From Yamagishiella unicocca (taxonomy: Eukaryota > Chlorophyta > Chlorophyceae > Chlamydomonadales > Volvocaceae), in NCBI GenBank assembly GCA_003116995.1, contig BDSL01000044.1, positions 558,001-622,000 of the forward strand: a DNA stretch of 64,000 bases. Reading direction: 5' to 3'. Below the pieces are notes generated by a model. The model did no database searches. It saw only the letters and a program-made list of their open reading frames with translations, and was not told the origin of the DNA. Positions 35,868 through 46,606 of the stretch are shown in pieces. Made by a program: the position numbers and the translations under genes. Numbering within the stretch: the first letter of the stretch is position 1; each line of letters opens with the position of its first letter.

Positions 35868-36307
35868 TTATCCCGATTCCAGGTACTTTAACAAAGTCAG
35901 CTAAATTTATGCTTTTGCGTTTTCAAACGATAGCGTAGCATGTTGAGCGATTATCAAGTACTGATCCTGGTCTGGTTTCCTTGTGTACAACAGGGATGGA
36001 AACTCACTAGTGGCGCCAGGTTACGATGCGGTGTACCGAACTAAGCATATGTGAAATTCATTATACTATATGGGCTCTATAATCGCAATGGAAGCTTTGT
36101 AAAACACAACTCACGAACCCGTGCTACTGCTATTATAGTTACAAACGTTGATAGTTCCATTATTTACAGGTATCCAATCAATTATCCAAATACAAATGTG
36201 CCTGCGAATCCTAATATTGGAATAAACAAACTCGACAAGCAGTATTGGACGGACGAAGGCCAACCCATCGGCGGCTACCGGTGTTGGTAACCTCGCAGCA
36301 ATCTAAC
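35868..36307. promoter_or_regulatory. Divergent promoter region between KH and RWA genes
   Basis: The two start codons are 440 bp apart and face away from each other. The interval is conspicuously AT-rich compared with the flanking genes and has no coding signal. It must carry both 5' UTRs and core promoters, unless either gene has an undetected upstream exon. I cannot assign a definite TATA box or start site. Confidence 0.55.
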
Positions 36308-39300
36308 ATGGCATTGCTTACGTCCGCAATAACGCCCGGGCAGGTGCGGATCCATATGTGCGCGCCTTATTGGAGCTGGCTGGCGCACCGTTGCGTGCCA
36401 GGGGCTGCCGGGCAGCTGAAAACACTTGAAACCTCAACAAACGCCTCTTCCACACTGCAGGCTTCATTCTTAGTAGCCTTCGTCTGGTCTGCTCTCGCAT
36501 GGGTTTTAGCCGAATGCCTGCAATTGGCAAGGTGAGACCGTGCCGGACTGTGCAGCAGCGATACACGTCTGTGTTTCGCTGTGTTGACAACGCCCCCTCG
36601 GCAGTGTCCTAGCCCTTATAATGTCATGGGTAAAACCTTATGTGGGTGTACTTGAATTGGTGTATGCATGCTTTGCACGCGAGCTGTGCTGTCGACTCCC
36701 ACCTCGTTCCCACTGGCGGGCCCATGACGCCCAGCCAGCTATGGGGAAGATACCGTCAGATGATCCTCCCAGTTGCCCGCCCTCCCCATCTCTCTTTCGT
36801 CTCTCCCACGCATGACCCACACGCCGCCCCTGACCGGCATCAGATCAGTCACGCCCGTGGGGCGCACATGCTCGGACGAGCTGGCGGAGGAACGCCGCGA
36901 TCCGGAGGCGGCGGCGAAGCACCTGACCACCGACAGCGGTGGTGGTTCCGGAGCCACCGACGACAGCGGTGCCGCTCTTGAGGACGCCCAATCCACGCAA
37001 TCCACGGCCCACAACTCGAAACCCGGCGCACTCCACCCCTCCGACGCGCATCACGTCATCTACGGGCCGCACATCGGCCTGCTGGAGAGCATGGCTGGCT
37101 CCGGCCTGGTGTCGTGTCTGATGCTCAAGCGGGCGGCGCTGCTGCAGCACCGCCGGGTGCTGCGCGCCGTAGTGGAGTTCGGCTGTCTGATGCTGTGGTA
37201 TTTTCTAGCGGACCGTACGGCGGTGCTCCAGGAGGGGCCCAAGTCGTACAGCCGGGACGTGTTCGTGTTCCTGTTCGTGGTCCTGACCTGCGTGGCGGCG
37301 GGCAGCTCGTTACGTGCGTTCAAGGCGCCGCTGCTGCTCAGTCGCCCACAGACGGAGGAGTGGAAGGGGTGGATGCAGGTGCGAGTCGCCCTCCCGGACA
37401 AGGCCTATCGTTGGAGATGTAGGTTCATCCCCTTTGGGGGTGTAAGGTATCCCTTTAGGAAACGAAAAGGAAACAAACTTTGCGGCACAAAGCATGGCAT
37501 CCCTTCGGGAAGATACAGCGGAGGCGCCCGGGGCTGTTGGCGAGGTAGAAGATTGAAAACCCAAATCGGAAAACCCAAATCAAACATGCAGTGTCTGTCT
37601 GTTTTTCCGCTCCTTGACAATAGTTCGTACCAAAAGATACGGGGCGGACCTGCCGCTGGCACGCACCCTGTGACTCTCTCTCCGTCGCGATGCCTCCCGC
37701 ATTTCCACGTCGCGTTTGAGATACCGCATCGCGAATGCACGCAAAGTCGCTGCTGCCCCCACCCTTGTCGGAAAGAAGTCGGGCTCACCCGCGTTCGGAC
37801 AGCCGTGGCCCTGCTTTTCTTCGCGCGCCGCCGCCAGCACGCCCACAAGCGCTGCCTTGCCGCCCCCCCCCCCGGCCCCCAATCGCTTCCTCCTCCTTCT
37901 CCTCCTCCTCCACCGCAGGTCCTCTTCCTACTCTACCATTACTTTGACGCCAAGGAGGCGTACAACGCCATCCGCATCTTCATCGCCGGCTACGTGTGGA
38001 TGACCGGCTTCGGCAACTTCTCCTATTACTGCAAGACCGGCGACTTCAGCATCGGGCGGTGGGTCGGGCGGTGTGTTGGGCCTGGTAGCCGAGAGGGTTG
38101 GGCGGTGTGGCTGCTGGAAATGAACTTGAACAGACAGACCACGTCCCGACCGCACCCTCGAACCCTAACCCCCCCGGGCTTCTCCCGCCGTACAGATACC
38201 GTCTCCTGTGACCTGTCCGTCCTTGCCTACGCCTGCCCACCCTACCGGATTACAAAACCCTAAAAGCCGTACAAATCCTACAAACCCTAAGCCCGAAGCA
38301 ATGCCTCAATGTGTCCCCGGTCTCTCGCCGACACCGCACACGGCGTGCCGGCTCCCTCCCTCCAGGTTTGCCCAGATGCTGTGGCGCCTCAACTTCCTGG
38401 TCTTCTTCGCCTGCATCGTCCTGCGCAACAGCTACATGCTCTACTACATCTGCCCCATGCACACGATCTTCACCGTCTTCGTGTATGCCGCGCTTGCCAT
38501 CGCGCCGCACCTCAACCAGCACAACGGCTGGCTCCTCCTAAAGTAAGCGCGCTGGAGGGTGGCCGGCTCCTCCTAAAGTAAGGGCGCTGGGGGGTGGCTG
38601 GCCCTTGCTGAGCAAGGAGCGCACTGCCGGCCTGCCCGGCCTCTCACCGCAACCAGCTTTGCGCACCAGCCCAAGGGGAGGACCGCCAAGCTGAACACTT
38701 TTCTGTGGTCCTTAGCGCGCTGTAGCATCACCAACTCGCTGCCAGGCGCTCGCCTCCGCCTCACAGAATGGCGCTCCACTCCGCCTCGCAGGATGGCGCT
38801 CTGCTGCGTGTTCATCTTCGCCACGTGGGACGTCAAGCCGGCCTTCTACGCCATATGGACCCCCTTCCTGTGGCTAGTGGGCTACACCGACCCCCGGAAG
38901 CCCGCGGCGGACCCACTGCACGGTACTGCGGGGCCGGCTGCGCTGTCGCGTCCGCGGTAGCCTCCTCCCGTCGACCATGGCTTTTTCACGATCCTTCCAT
39001 CAGGCCTCCCTGGAGTGGACGACGCTCGAAGTGGCTCAAACGCCCCGCACACCTACCTAACCCTCTCGCCACGTGTCTCGTGGCGCTTAGATACCAAGTA
39101 GTTCGGGATGCAGCGCAGTCGGAGTTGTCGGAGGAGACGCGGATTGCACAAGCGCCGTACCGTCCCTGTCGACCTCCTAACCCCCGCCCTGGCCCGCGGG
39201 CTCGCCCGACACGCCCGCAGAGTGGTACTTCCGCTCCTCCCTGGATCGGTACGTCTGGATCTACGGCATGCTGTGCGCCCTCGTCCACCCACAGGTGGGT

Positions 39301-40795
39301 GGTTGCCGGCTGGGGAGGGTTTGCCCCCCACTCCGCTGCCCGCCCGCGTAGCTGGTTACGCCAAAGGCTTTGTGCTGAAGGCTTGTGCCAGGGTGCTATT
39401 ATAGGCAACACCGTTGCCGGCGAGACTTCGACTCGGTGCACTGCACCCAACTCGCGTCGAGCGTTGCTGTAGTCGAGCTGCATTCCTCGAGAGTCATAAT
39501 CCAGGCAATCCGGTTGACAATTGCCGGCGATCAACTTGGTGTCGCAGGCCGCTGCCGTGCTCAAGTACATCGATGAGCTTCCGCTCGTTCGCCGGCTTTT
39601 CGCGCGCGGTGCCATCCTGGCGGCCTGCGGCGCGGCCAGCTACTACTACTACATCCACGTATACACACTTCCCAAGTTCGACTACAACGCCGTTCACCCG
39701 TACACCTCGTGGATCCCGATCACGTTATGGATAGTCGTACGGAACCTGACGCCCTGGCTGCGGATCCATCACATGCGCCTGTACGGGTGGCTGGGCTGCA
39801 TCACCTTAGAGACCTACATCTCTCAAGTACGGCGGTTCAAACTCGCGCGTTTTGATGCGCGTGAACAAAGTGGCTGATGGGGCCGCCGCAATGGGATGTG
39901 CAGAGGCGATAAGTAGGAAACGTGTCTGTACAAGGTCATGATCGCGTCAGAGGATGCTTCGATTGCTCGGTGCTCCAGCCCGAACAAGTTGGCAGTCCCC
40001 AGCCAGGGCGAGCCCTGAGGTGTTGCGAGGCCGCCACACGTCCACGGCATGAAGCCCCAAGCACCGCACACCGTGAGCATCCGTGTATGCGTCTCGTGGG
40101 TTGCGTTACAAGGAGCTCATGAGCCTAGGGCTAATGACCACCTACCCTGCTTTCTGCACCTACCCTGCTTTCCTGCGCTGGCTGCAGTTTCATATCTGGA
40201 TGAGGACGTCGATGCCTGACGGCCAGCCCAAGAGCCTGCTGGTGCTCGTCCCGGGCTACCCGCTACTCAACTTTGCGCTGGTGTCCGCACGTGCGTTGCT
40301 TGGGCGCGGTGACACGTGTCCTCCGGAACCCATCTTCACGTGACCTCTCCCCTCCGAAACCGTTTTCGCGTGCCCTCCGAAACCGTCTTCACGTGTTCCG
40401 TACGCGCACATGGCGTCCCCTATCCCCCGTCCCACCCGCCTGCTGCGGAACCATCCCACTGTGTTGCGCTGCTTGCACTGCATGTGCTCCCTCTTCATCT
40501 CTGCACTACGCCTGACCGCATCTCCGCACCACACCTACGCCTCGTGACCCGCTTCCCCCGCCCCGTGTTCGCTGTCGCGCGCGCGCCCCGCACTCTTGTC
40601 GTACGCGTGTCGTACGCAACAACCGCAGTGTACATCTTGGTCAGCCACCGGCTGTTCGAGCTGACCAACGAGCTCAAGAACGCCGCCGTACCGCACTCCA
40701 ACAACTTCTTGCTGCTGCGGAACGCGATAATGATGCTGGCTGCTGCAGCGGCGGTGTGGGGCGTGGTGTCCCTGCTGACCCCCAAACTACTATAA
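36308..40795 (+). CDS. RWA: Cas1p/RWA-type polysaccharide O-acetyltransferase, multi-pass membrane protein
   Basis: Ten exons: 36308-36343, 36461-36531, 36844-37378, 37919-38058, 38366-38542, 38792-38922, 39221-39294, 39548-39826, 40188-40290, 40629-40795; 570 residues, all phases match. The family (plant REDUCED WALL ACETYLATION, fungal Cas1p, animal CASD1) works in the Golgi, supplying or transferring acetyl groups to glycans. The short first exon encodes [12 protein letters not shown], matching the family's ITPGQ start. Conserved blocks follow in order: [102 protein letters not shown] and SHRLFELTN. About ten hydrophobic helices are evident. There is no N-terminal SGNH lumenal domain, so it is RWA-like rather than CASD1-like. 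A Ser/Thr/Asp-rich loop sits at about residues 40-85. Length is close to plant RWAs. Substrate unknown; an algal wall or extracellular-matrix glycan is an inference. Confidence 0.95.
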
Positions 40796-42139
40796 GCGAT
40801 GTTTCTGGAGAGCGCTATCTATGCGGACTCGGGTAGTCGGGTTGCCGCCAATTTCCAGCAGGGTGCCGTCAGGGCCGGATGGGTCACTCGCGGGGACTTG
40901 GCTTGGGGGGGGGCCACGTAGGCAACTGCAGGCCAAGATTGGCATGTAGTGGCGTCGTAGGCAGTGGCGGACGGGGTGGAGAACCCCTGGATGGATCGAG
41001 AGTGAGGCCACAGTAGACAGTAGTTGAGGAGGTTTAAAGCGACGCAAGGGTCGATAGGCGGTACCGGAATGCTTAGCTCGACTTCAGCGTAACTGCACGC
41101 TGAGCGTGCTTGCATTGGAAGGGGCCGCGTAGTTCGGAGGCACTGCGTACATAAAATTGATTACTGTACGGTGCCGTACCGCCCGTCATATGTATGGCGT
41201 TCATTAATACCAAGAAGTGGTGTGTTTATCTCACGTTCGTGATGCCACATCAAACTCATTTATGATGTTTGATGACCAGAGCATACTGGATATGTGACTG
41301 GTCTTCGCTGGCGCGGAAGTTGATTGGTTATGACATGTGCAGCCGTACAGTGAATCGTACTGAATGTAGAGGAACGCACCGGCGATGCATAGCCCTGGCA
41401 GCAAACGTGAGCCTCGAACCAATAGAAGGGCATTGTTTTTGCGAGATGCTGTGGGGAAGGAAAACAATGTCGTACTGCGCAAGTACGAGCACTGGGGTTA
41501 CGACGATCAGTGTGGCCGCGTCTTGCAGCTCCCAGAGAGCAACAAGAGGGCGGGTGGGTGTGAAGTGGTGCGGGAGTTCACAGGAGCTCAAAACCTGAAA
41601 CGCCGTGCCTGCTCGGAGCACGCGCCGTACAATGGCTCGCTGGGTAAACAAGGGATTTAATGTCGACAAGTGTGAACTTGTATTGACGGCCTTGCAACGT
41701 CACATAACCGAGTTACATGCCCGCGTCTCGTATGTGTGATGACACCGCTCCCCGTGCCGGCAGTCGCTTGTAATGAGCGTCAAGAGATGGCGCCGCTTGC
41801 ATTTGGTTTGCAATCGCCGCACTCGCAGAGCACCAACACTTGAGAGTCGCCGCACCCGCTGAGCACCAATACTCGCGGCGCACAGAGCTGCTTGCAACAC
41901 TTGTGGCACACAGAGCCGCTTGCAACACTTGCGGCGCAGAGCTGCTTGCCGCTTGTTATGGCCGTTGTTCGAATGGGCTTCCGATGTATATACACGAATT
42001 AACCAAGCCCTTTAGGGTTTAAGATGTCTCGGATGGTCACCTGGAAGGATGTAGCAGGTGTACGACAATTGTACGGCCCTTGCGAACACTACCTAAGAGC
42101 GCAGAGCGCTCTCCCAGCAACTCGAGAAGCCTTTGGCTG
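40796..42139. other. Convergent intergenic region, left part
   Basis: This region lies 3' of the RWA gene. It holds no splice-consistent coding sequence. Short internal repeats (GAGCACCAA and CTTGCAACACTTG) occur at 41.83-41.95 kb. Confidence 0.45.
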
Positions 42140-42770
42140 TGTCATGCCCCACAGCAGGCATCACCTGTCGCCGACACCAGGTGTAACACTTCTCGACCTG
42201 ATGCTGGGTGGCGCGGGCGCGCGGCACCACAGCCCCGCGGACTGGCGCTGCTAGCAGGCGGGCTGCAGGTTACCAAGCTGCAGGGTCTCAAGTTCCAAAC
42301 GTAAAGGCGGCGCTGACTGCGGCTGCGTCGACCTCGTGACCTATTCACGCAGCAAGGAGCCGCGGGCGTTCTTCAAGCGCGGTGTGTTACATTGTGTAGA
42401 AGCACAACCAAAACAACCAACACAACCAACACAACCAAGCAGAAGAACCACGCCGAGGAATGAGGCGTGGTTCCGCTAAATACTCTGCGGCACCAACGGA
42501 TTTGGTCAGAAGGGCCCTGCGCCCGACCTGAATCGCGAGATTCACACGTGTCCCCATCGTTGTCGGAACGAGTGGAAACCGAATCCATGACGCAATCAAT
42601 CCTAACAGCAACAGAGGCGCTGTAGTTACGGCAACAGCATACAAGCGGGAACGCAGATGTCCTGGCTCCGGAACCAGTGCCGGTGAAACGTACGTGCCGG
42701 CGCTGGGGCGTGGCAGCTGTCATGCCCCACAGCAGGCATCACCTGTCGCCGACACCAGGTGTAACACTTC
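42140..42770. repeat. Repeat unit A-B-A: 529-bp B flanked by 53-bp A copies
   Basis: A 53-bp sequence beginning TGTCATGCCCCACAGCAGGC occurs at 42140-42192 and again at 42718-42770. Between them, 42191-42719 is block B, which reappears at 43941-44469. This fits one complete 578-bp tandem unit followed by the start of a second. No coding capacity is recognised. Confidence 0.9.
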
Positions 42771-43940
42771 CCCCCACAACCACGTGTGGGGGACACACGC
42801 ACGCGGTTGTTCCTAACGATCTCACACACACTCCAAGGCAGAAAACACCCACAAGCCCTGAGTGAGTGCAGGCCACAGGGGGGCAATCTGCTTCTCCGGC
42901 TACGAACAGCAAAGCCCATGTACGAATTGCTGCAGAGGCTCAGGCAGTCTTAGGATCAGCCTACTGATGTCCCGCCAACATGACGTCCGGAATGCGATCG
43001 TCCTACTCCGTGCAGTACCGCAAGCTCGACCTACCGATGCTAGCCCGCTATTCTATAGTCTATGCGAGAGTGAGGTAATCGGGGGACTCCTGTGCCAAGG
43101 TGTCGGACCTTTTGAAACACATTTTGTCGCGCCTGTCCGTTCGTAAACACCCCACCGGCTGGGGCGATTTACCTACTTCGTGACTCCGTAGCCCCGGTAG
43201 CTGGCTAAAATAGGGCGTGACCGGCGGCAGATCTCGGGCATGACATCATGGATTATCGGAAACGGGACGGCGAATATCAGCAAACCAAACAGCACAACGT
43301 CAGCCAAGTCAACTCGAAGTCACTCAAGGCAGCAACTGTCACGGCACTTGCGAGGCTCATGTTCGGCTCACTCTTCCACCTCAAAACGACGAAGATATGT
43401 TCCCGGAGTCCACCTGGCCGGTAGGGCAACGAAACGTGCTAAGGGAGCGGTTCGCGTGGTCTCATTGCCGGCTGGGGGGCTTACTGCCCGGAACTTCACC
43501 TCGCGAGCGCGCAGTGTAGCGCTATCAATACTGCCCCTTCCTATGGAAACCCAGGTGGACTCAGGAAACCTCCCCCCAGCATGATGCCCGCCGGGAGAAG
43601 GCCTACTGATGGTAGATGGTCTTCGTGCATCGTGGAGGTGTTGCTCGTGTTGCGGCTCTAGGTCGCTAGGCAGGGTCGTTGAGGCGCGGCTTCACGTACT
43701 CCTGCCGAAGGCTGAGTCCACGGCAGGAGGTTGCCATACGGGTCCTCAACCCTGCTCGCGACCTGAAGCAAGGTGCAGCCAGGAGGCAGGTAGTGCACAA
43801 GAAAGTTGTCAAAGGCGCGGCGGCGCGGAAATAACAATCCCACAAGTAAGACTGTTTCACCAGGCCGGCGATGCGCAAGTAAATTGCAATGTTTGCAATA
43901 TGGTAATCTGGATGCAAGTGTCCAGAGGTGGTTCTTCTGC
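42771..43940. other. Spacer C between two B repeats, possible insertion
   Basis: This 1.17-kb sequence separates the second A copy from the second B copy. It starts with CCCCCACAACCACGTGTGGG, a small palindrome. No protein was recognised and no clear terminal repeats were seen. Confidence 0.5.
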
Positions 43941-44469
43941 TCTCGACCTGATGCTGGGTGGCGCGGGCGCGCGGCACCACAGCCCCGCGGACTGGCGCTG
44001 CTAGCAGGCGGGCTGCAGGTTACCAAGCTGCAGGGTCTCAAGTTCCAAACGTAAAGGCGGCGCTGACTGCGGCTGCGTCGACCTCGTGACCTATTCACGC
44101 AGCAAGGAGCCGCGGGCGTTCTTCAAGCGCGGTGTGTTACATTGTGTAGAAGCACAACCAAAACAACCAACACAACCAACACAACCAAGCAGAAGAACCA
44201 CGCCGAGGAATGAGGCGTGGTTCCGCTAAATACTCTGCGGCACCAACGGATTTGGTCAGAAGGGCCCTGCGCCCGACCTGAATCGCGAGATTCACACGTG
44301 TCCCCATCGTTGTCGGAACGAGTGGAAACCGAATCCATGACGCAATCAATCCTAACAGCAACAGAGGCGCTGTAGTTACGGCAACAGCATACAAGCGGGA
44401 ACGCAGATGTCCTGGCTCCGGAACCAGTGCCGGTGAAACGTACGTGCCGGCGCTGGGGCGTGGCAGCTG
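43941..44469. repeat. Second copy of the 529-bp block B
   Basis: The sequence appears identical to 42191-42719 at a constant offset of 1750 bp with no indels. Its flanks differ from those of copy 1, because A is missing on both sides. Confidence 0.93.
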
Positions 44470-44866
44470 CTCGCCTGCTACAATGGACAACATGGCTTTC
44501 AGGCTCACTTGCATCGCCTGGTAGCCTAGGCCGTTTGGGGAAAATTGAGCCTCGTCCACTTTAGCCGTTGATTGCGTCGGAAGAAAGAGACTTCCTCAGG
44601 CAAGCGGCATGAGGTTCCGCACTGAACATTATTCGCATCATCGGCTGCTGGTTGGAGCAGCACAGCCCATAGCGGACGAGAGAACATGGCTGCGATACGG
44701 CAGCGGCGGCTTTTCAGCCACGCTGCACGCAGCACCCCTTCGCGCCAAATCCCGGGGCGCAGCACCAGGACACAGCGACCGTCAACGCAGTCATGAATAA
44801 GGACACCGCATTCGCAACATTGGAGACACCTTCCACTTTTCCCCTCGGTCCAACGTTTGACAACCT

Positions 44867-44871
44867 TTACA
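44867..44871 (-). terminator. Polyadenylation motif TGTAA
   Basis: TGTAA, the usual volvocine polyadenylation signal, occurs on the minus strand about 145 bp beyond the stop of the LOG-like gene. Confidence 0.5.
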
Positions 44872-45015
44872 GACCAAACAGCTGCACACCCTCCCTTGGA
44901 TCCCGCCAGAGGACTGCCACTGAGCCGCAGTAAGCTCCGCCATGAACACCCTTCCGCCGTACGCCATGCCGCCGTACATCGTGCCCTGTCCTCCCGGCCT
45001 GCATCCTTCTCCCCG

Positions 45016-46111
45016 TCACTGCGCCGCGACGTCCGCTGCCTGTGACGCCAGCAGCGCCTTCACGTGCGTGATGGCCCCCTCCACGTCAGCCGCCACGTGC
45101 ACCAGCCCCGCATCCAGGCTAGCAAAGAACTTCTCGGCCTCAGGCTGCAGGGCAGGCGGAGCGGAGGCCGGATGCAAGCGGCGGCAGATCGCAATGACGC
45201 AAGGTGTTGGGTGTTAGCTGGTCCATTCCGTTGGCGGACGGACGGTTGCTGCCAAGGCGCTGATGGTTACCCTCAGACACAGCTACGAGCTTACAGCGGT
45301 GCAAGTCGGTGACTCGTTTGTAAGGGCTCCGAAACAAACCAACCTGGGTCGCCAGCAGTACGACCGGCTTGCGCGCCTTGAGCGCCAGGGCCACCTCAGC
45401 GGCAGTGCCGGGGCCCATGCCCACCGCGACCAACACGGACGACGACAAAGCATTGATGTTATCCCGCGCTGAGCCCAGTCCCGTAATGATGGGGATGTCG
45501 ACCGCGTCTTGAGAGGGTAGAGGCATTGGCGAGAAGGGGGGGGGGCCTTTTGGTGGTCTCCGGTGGGAGCAAGTCGCAAAGTCGTAAGTCCAACGTCCAA
45601 CGTACGGACGTCCTATCATGGACCACGATACATGGCCATCGCCAACCCACATCACCGCTTTCTGCCAGACATCGTGCGCTCGCGGTGCGGTGGGACATCA
45701 TGTGCAAATGCGGCACCCATAGGATAGCCCGATTTATACCGTCAACCGAGCGGCAGTCACCCTGCCACCGGGTCTGGTACGCAACGGGTTACAGTAGTAC
45801 GAGACCCGTGCACCCATCCTTTGCAAAGCAAGCACATACAATACCACAGGAGCTCACGTATGCCCCTTACCACTGCTGTCCATGGCGTCAGGGCCCGGCA
45901 GGATACCGATTGTGGTGCCTCCTGCGCTCTTGGCACCGCGGCAGGCCGCGTCCATGACGCCCAGGTTCCGGCCGCCAGTCAACAACAGCCATCCATGCGC
46001 CGCAATCTGCTTGCCAAGTTCATGCGCCAGGTCGACGTGCTTGTCGACGGAATCCATATGTGTCTCCGTCTTGCCGGGACCCATAACGCCCACGATAGGC
46101 TTGCGCGACAT
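45016..46111 (-). CDS. LOG/TIGR00725-like Rossmann-fold nucleotide-binding protein (SLOG superfamily)
   Basis: Three exons in coding order: 46111-45871, 45507-45344 and 45144-45016; 177 residues, phases 1 and 0 consistent. It begins MSRKPIVGVMGPGKTETH, a beta-strand and glycine loop. Next come HGWLLLTGGRNLGVMDAACRG and TTIGILPGPD, the SLOG motif region GGxxGxMxAxxxGA. Then ITGLGSARDNINALSSS and MGPGTAAEVALALKARKPVV, the counterpart of the LOG motif PGGxGTxxE; here the first Gly-Gly is replaced (GMGPGT). The C-terminal exon forms a helix and ends VAAQ-stop. LOG enzymes release cytokinin bases from nucleotides; the TIGR00725 branch, closer by length and motifs, is uncharacterised. A nucleotide-N-glycosidase-type activity is therefore only inferred. 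The second intron acceptor is AAG rather than CAG. The gene is divergent with the SNF2 gene, 495 bp away. Confidence 0.88.
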
Positions 46112-46606
46112 GGTTGCCACAGCTGCCTTTCGACTTGATATGTGAACCCGTTACGACTTAGCACCGTTATCGGTCGTGTCGGCGTCGGGGTCGACCTTGC
46201 TAATGGCTGCGGGTGTGCGGCTATACGCAAAATTCAGTAGAAGTGTTACAAAACAGCCTTTACAAACAGCAATTACCTAAACTTATGTACATGCAATCGG
46301 GAAATGCTTTCTCCGTGAAGCGACGTCGGGACATCGGGAGAATATTTGGCGCGCATACGATGTCGTACAGCTGCGATGGGCCGATGGCACAAAGGCGAAA
46401 TGGTACCATCTTAATGGGCTTACCGGGCCCGATTTAGCCTGCTTGCTGCCATGCTGCTAATCTAGTATCTTCGTGCGCCGCAGAGCCGCCTGCCAACAAC
46501 TGACTTGTACCTTACTTTGACCGTTGCCGCCGCTGCACCTGACAAGGTTTCTAAAAATACCAAAGTGTGACAGAATCTCAACATACGCGTTAGCTGTGAC
46601 GGAGCT
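46112..46606. promoter_or_regulatory. Divergent promoter region between LOG-like and SNF2 genes
   Basis: There are 495 bp between two outward-facing start codons, with lower GC than the neighbours and no exon-like sequence. It probably contains both promoters. No specific factor-binding sites were identified. Confidence 0.5.

Noticed and set aside
42191..44469. LTR retrotransposon with 529-bp LTRs
   Set aside because: The repeats lack TG...CA ends at their boundaries, the first copy is flanked by 53-bp A repeats rather than a short target duplication, and the internal 1.2 kb has no gag/pol-like frame.
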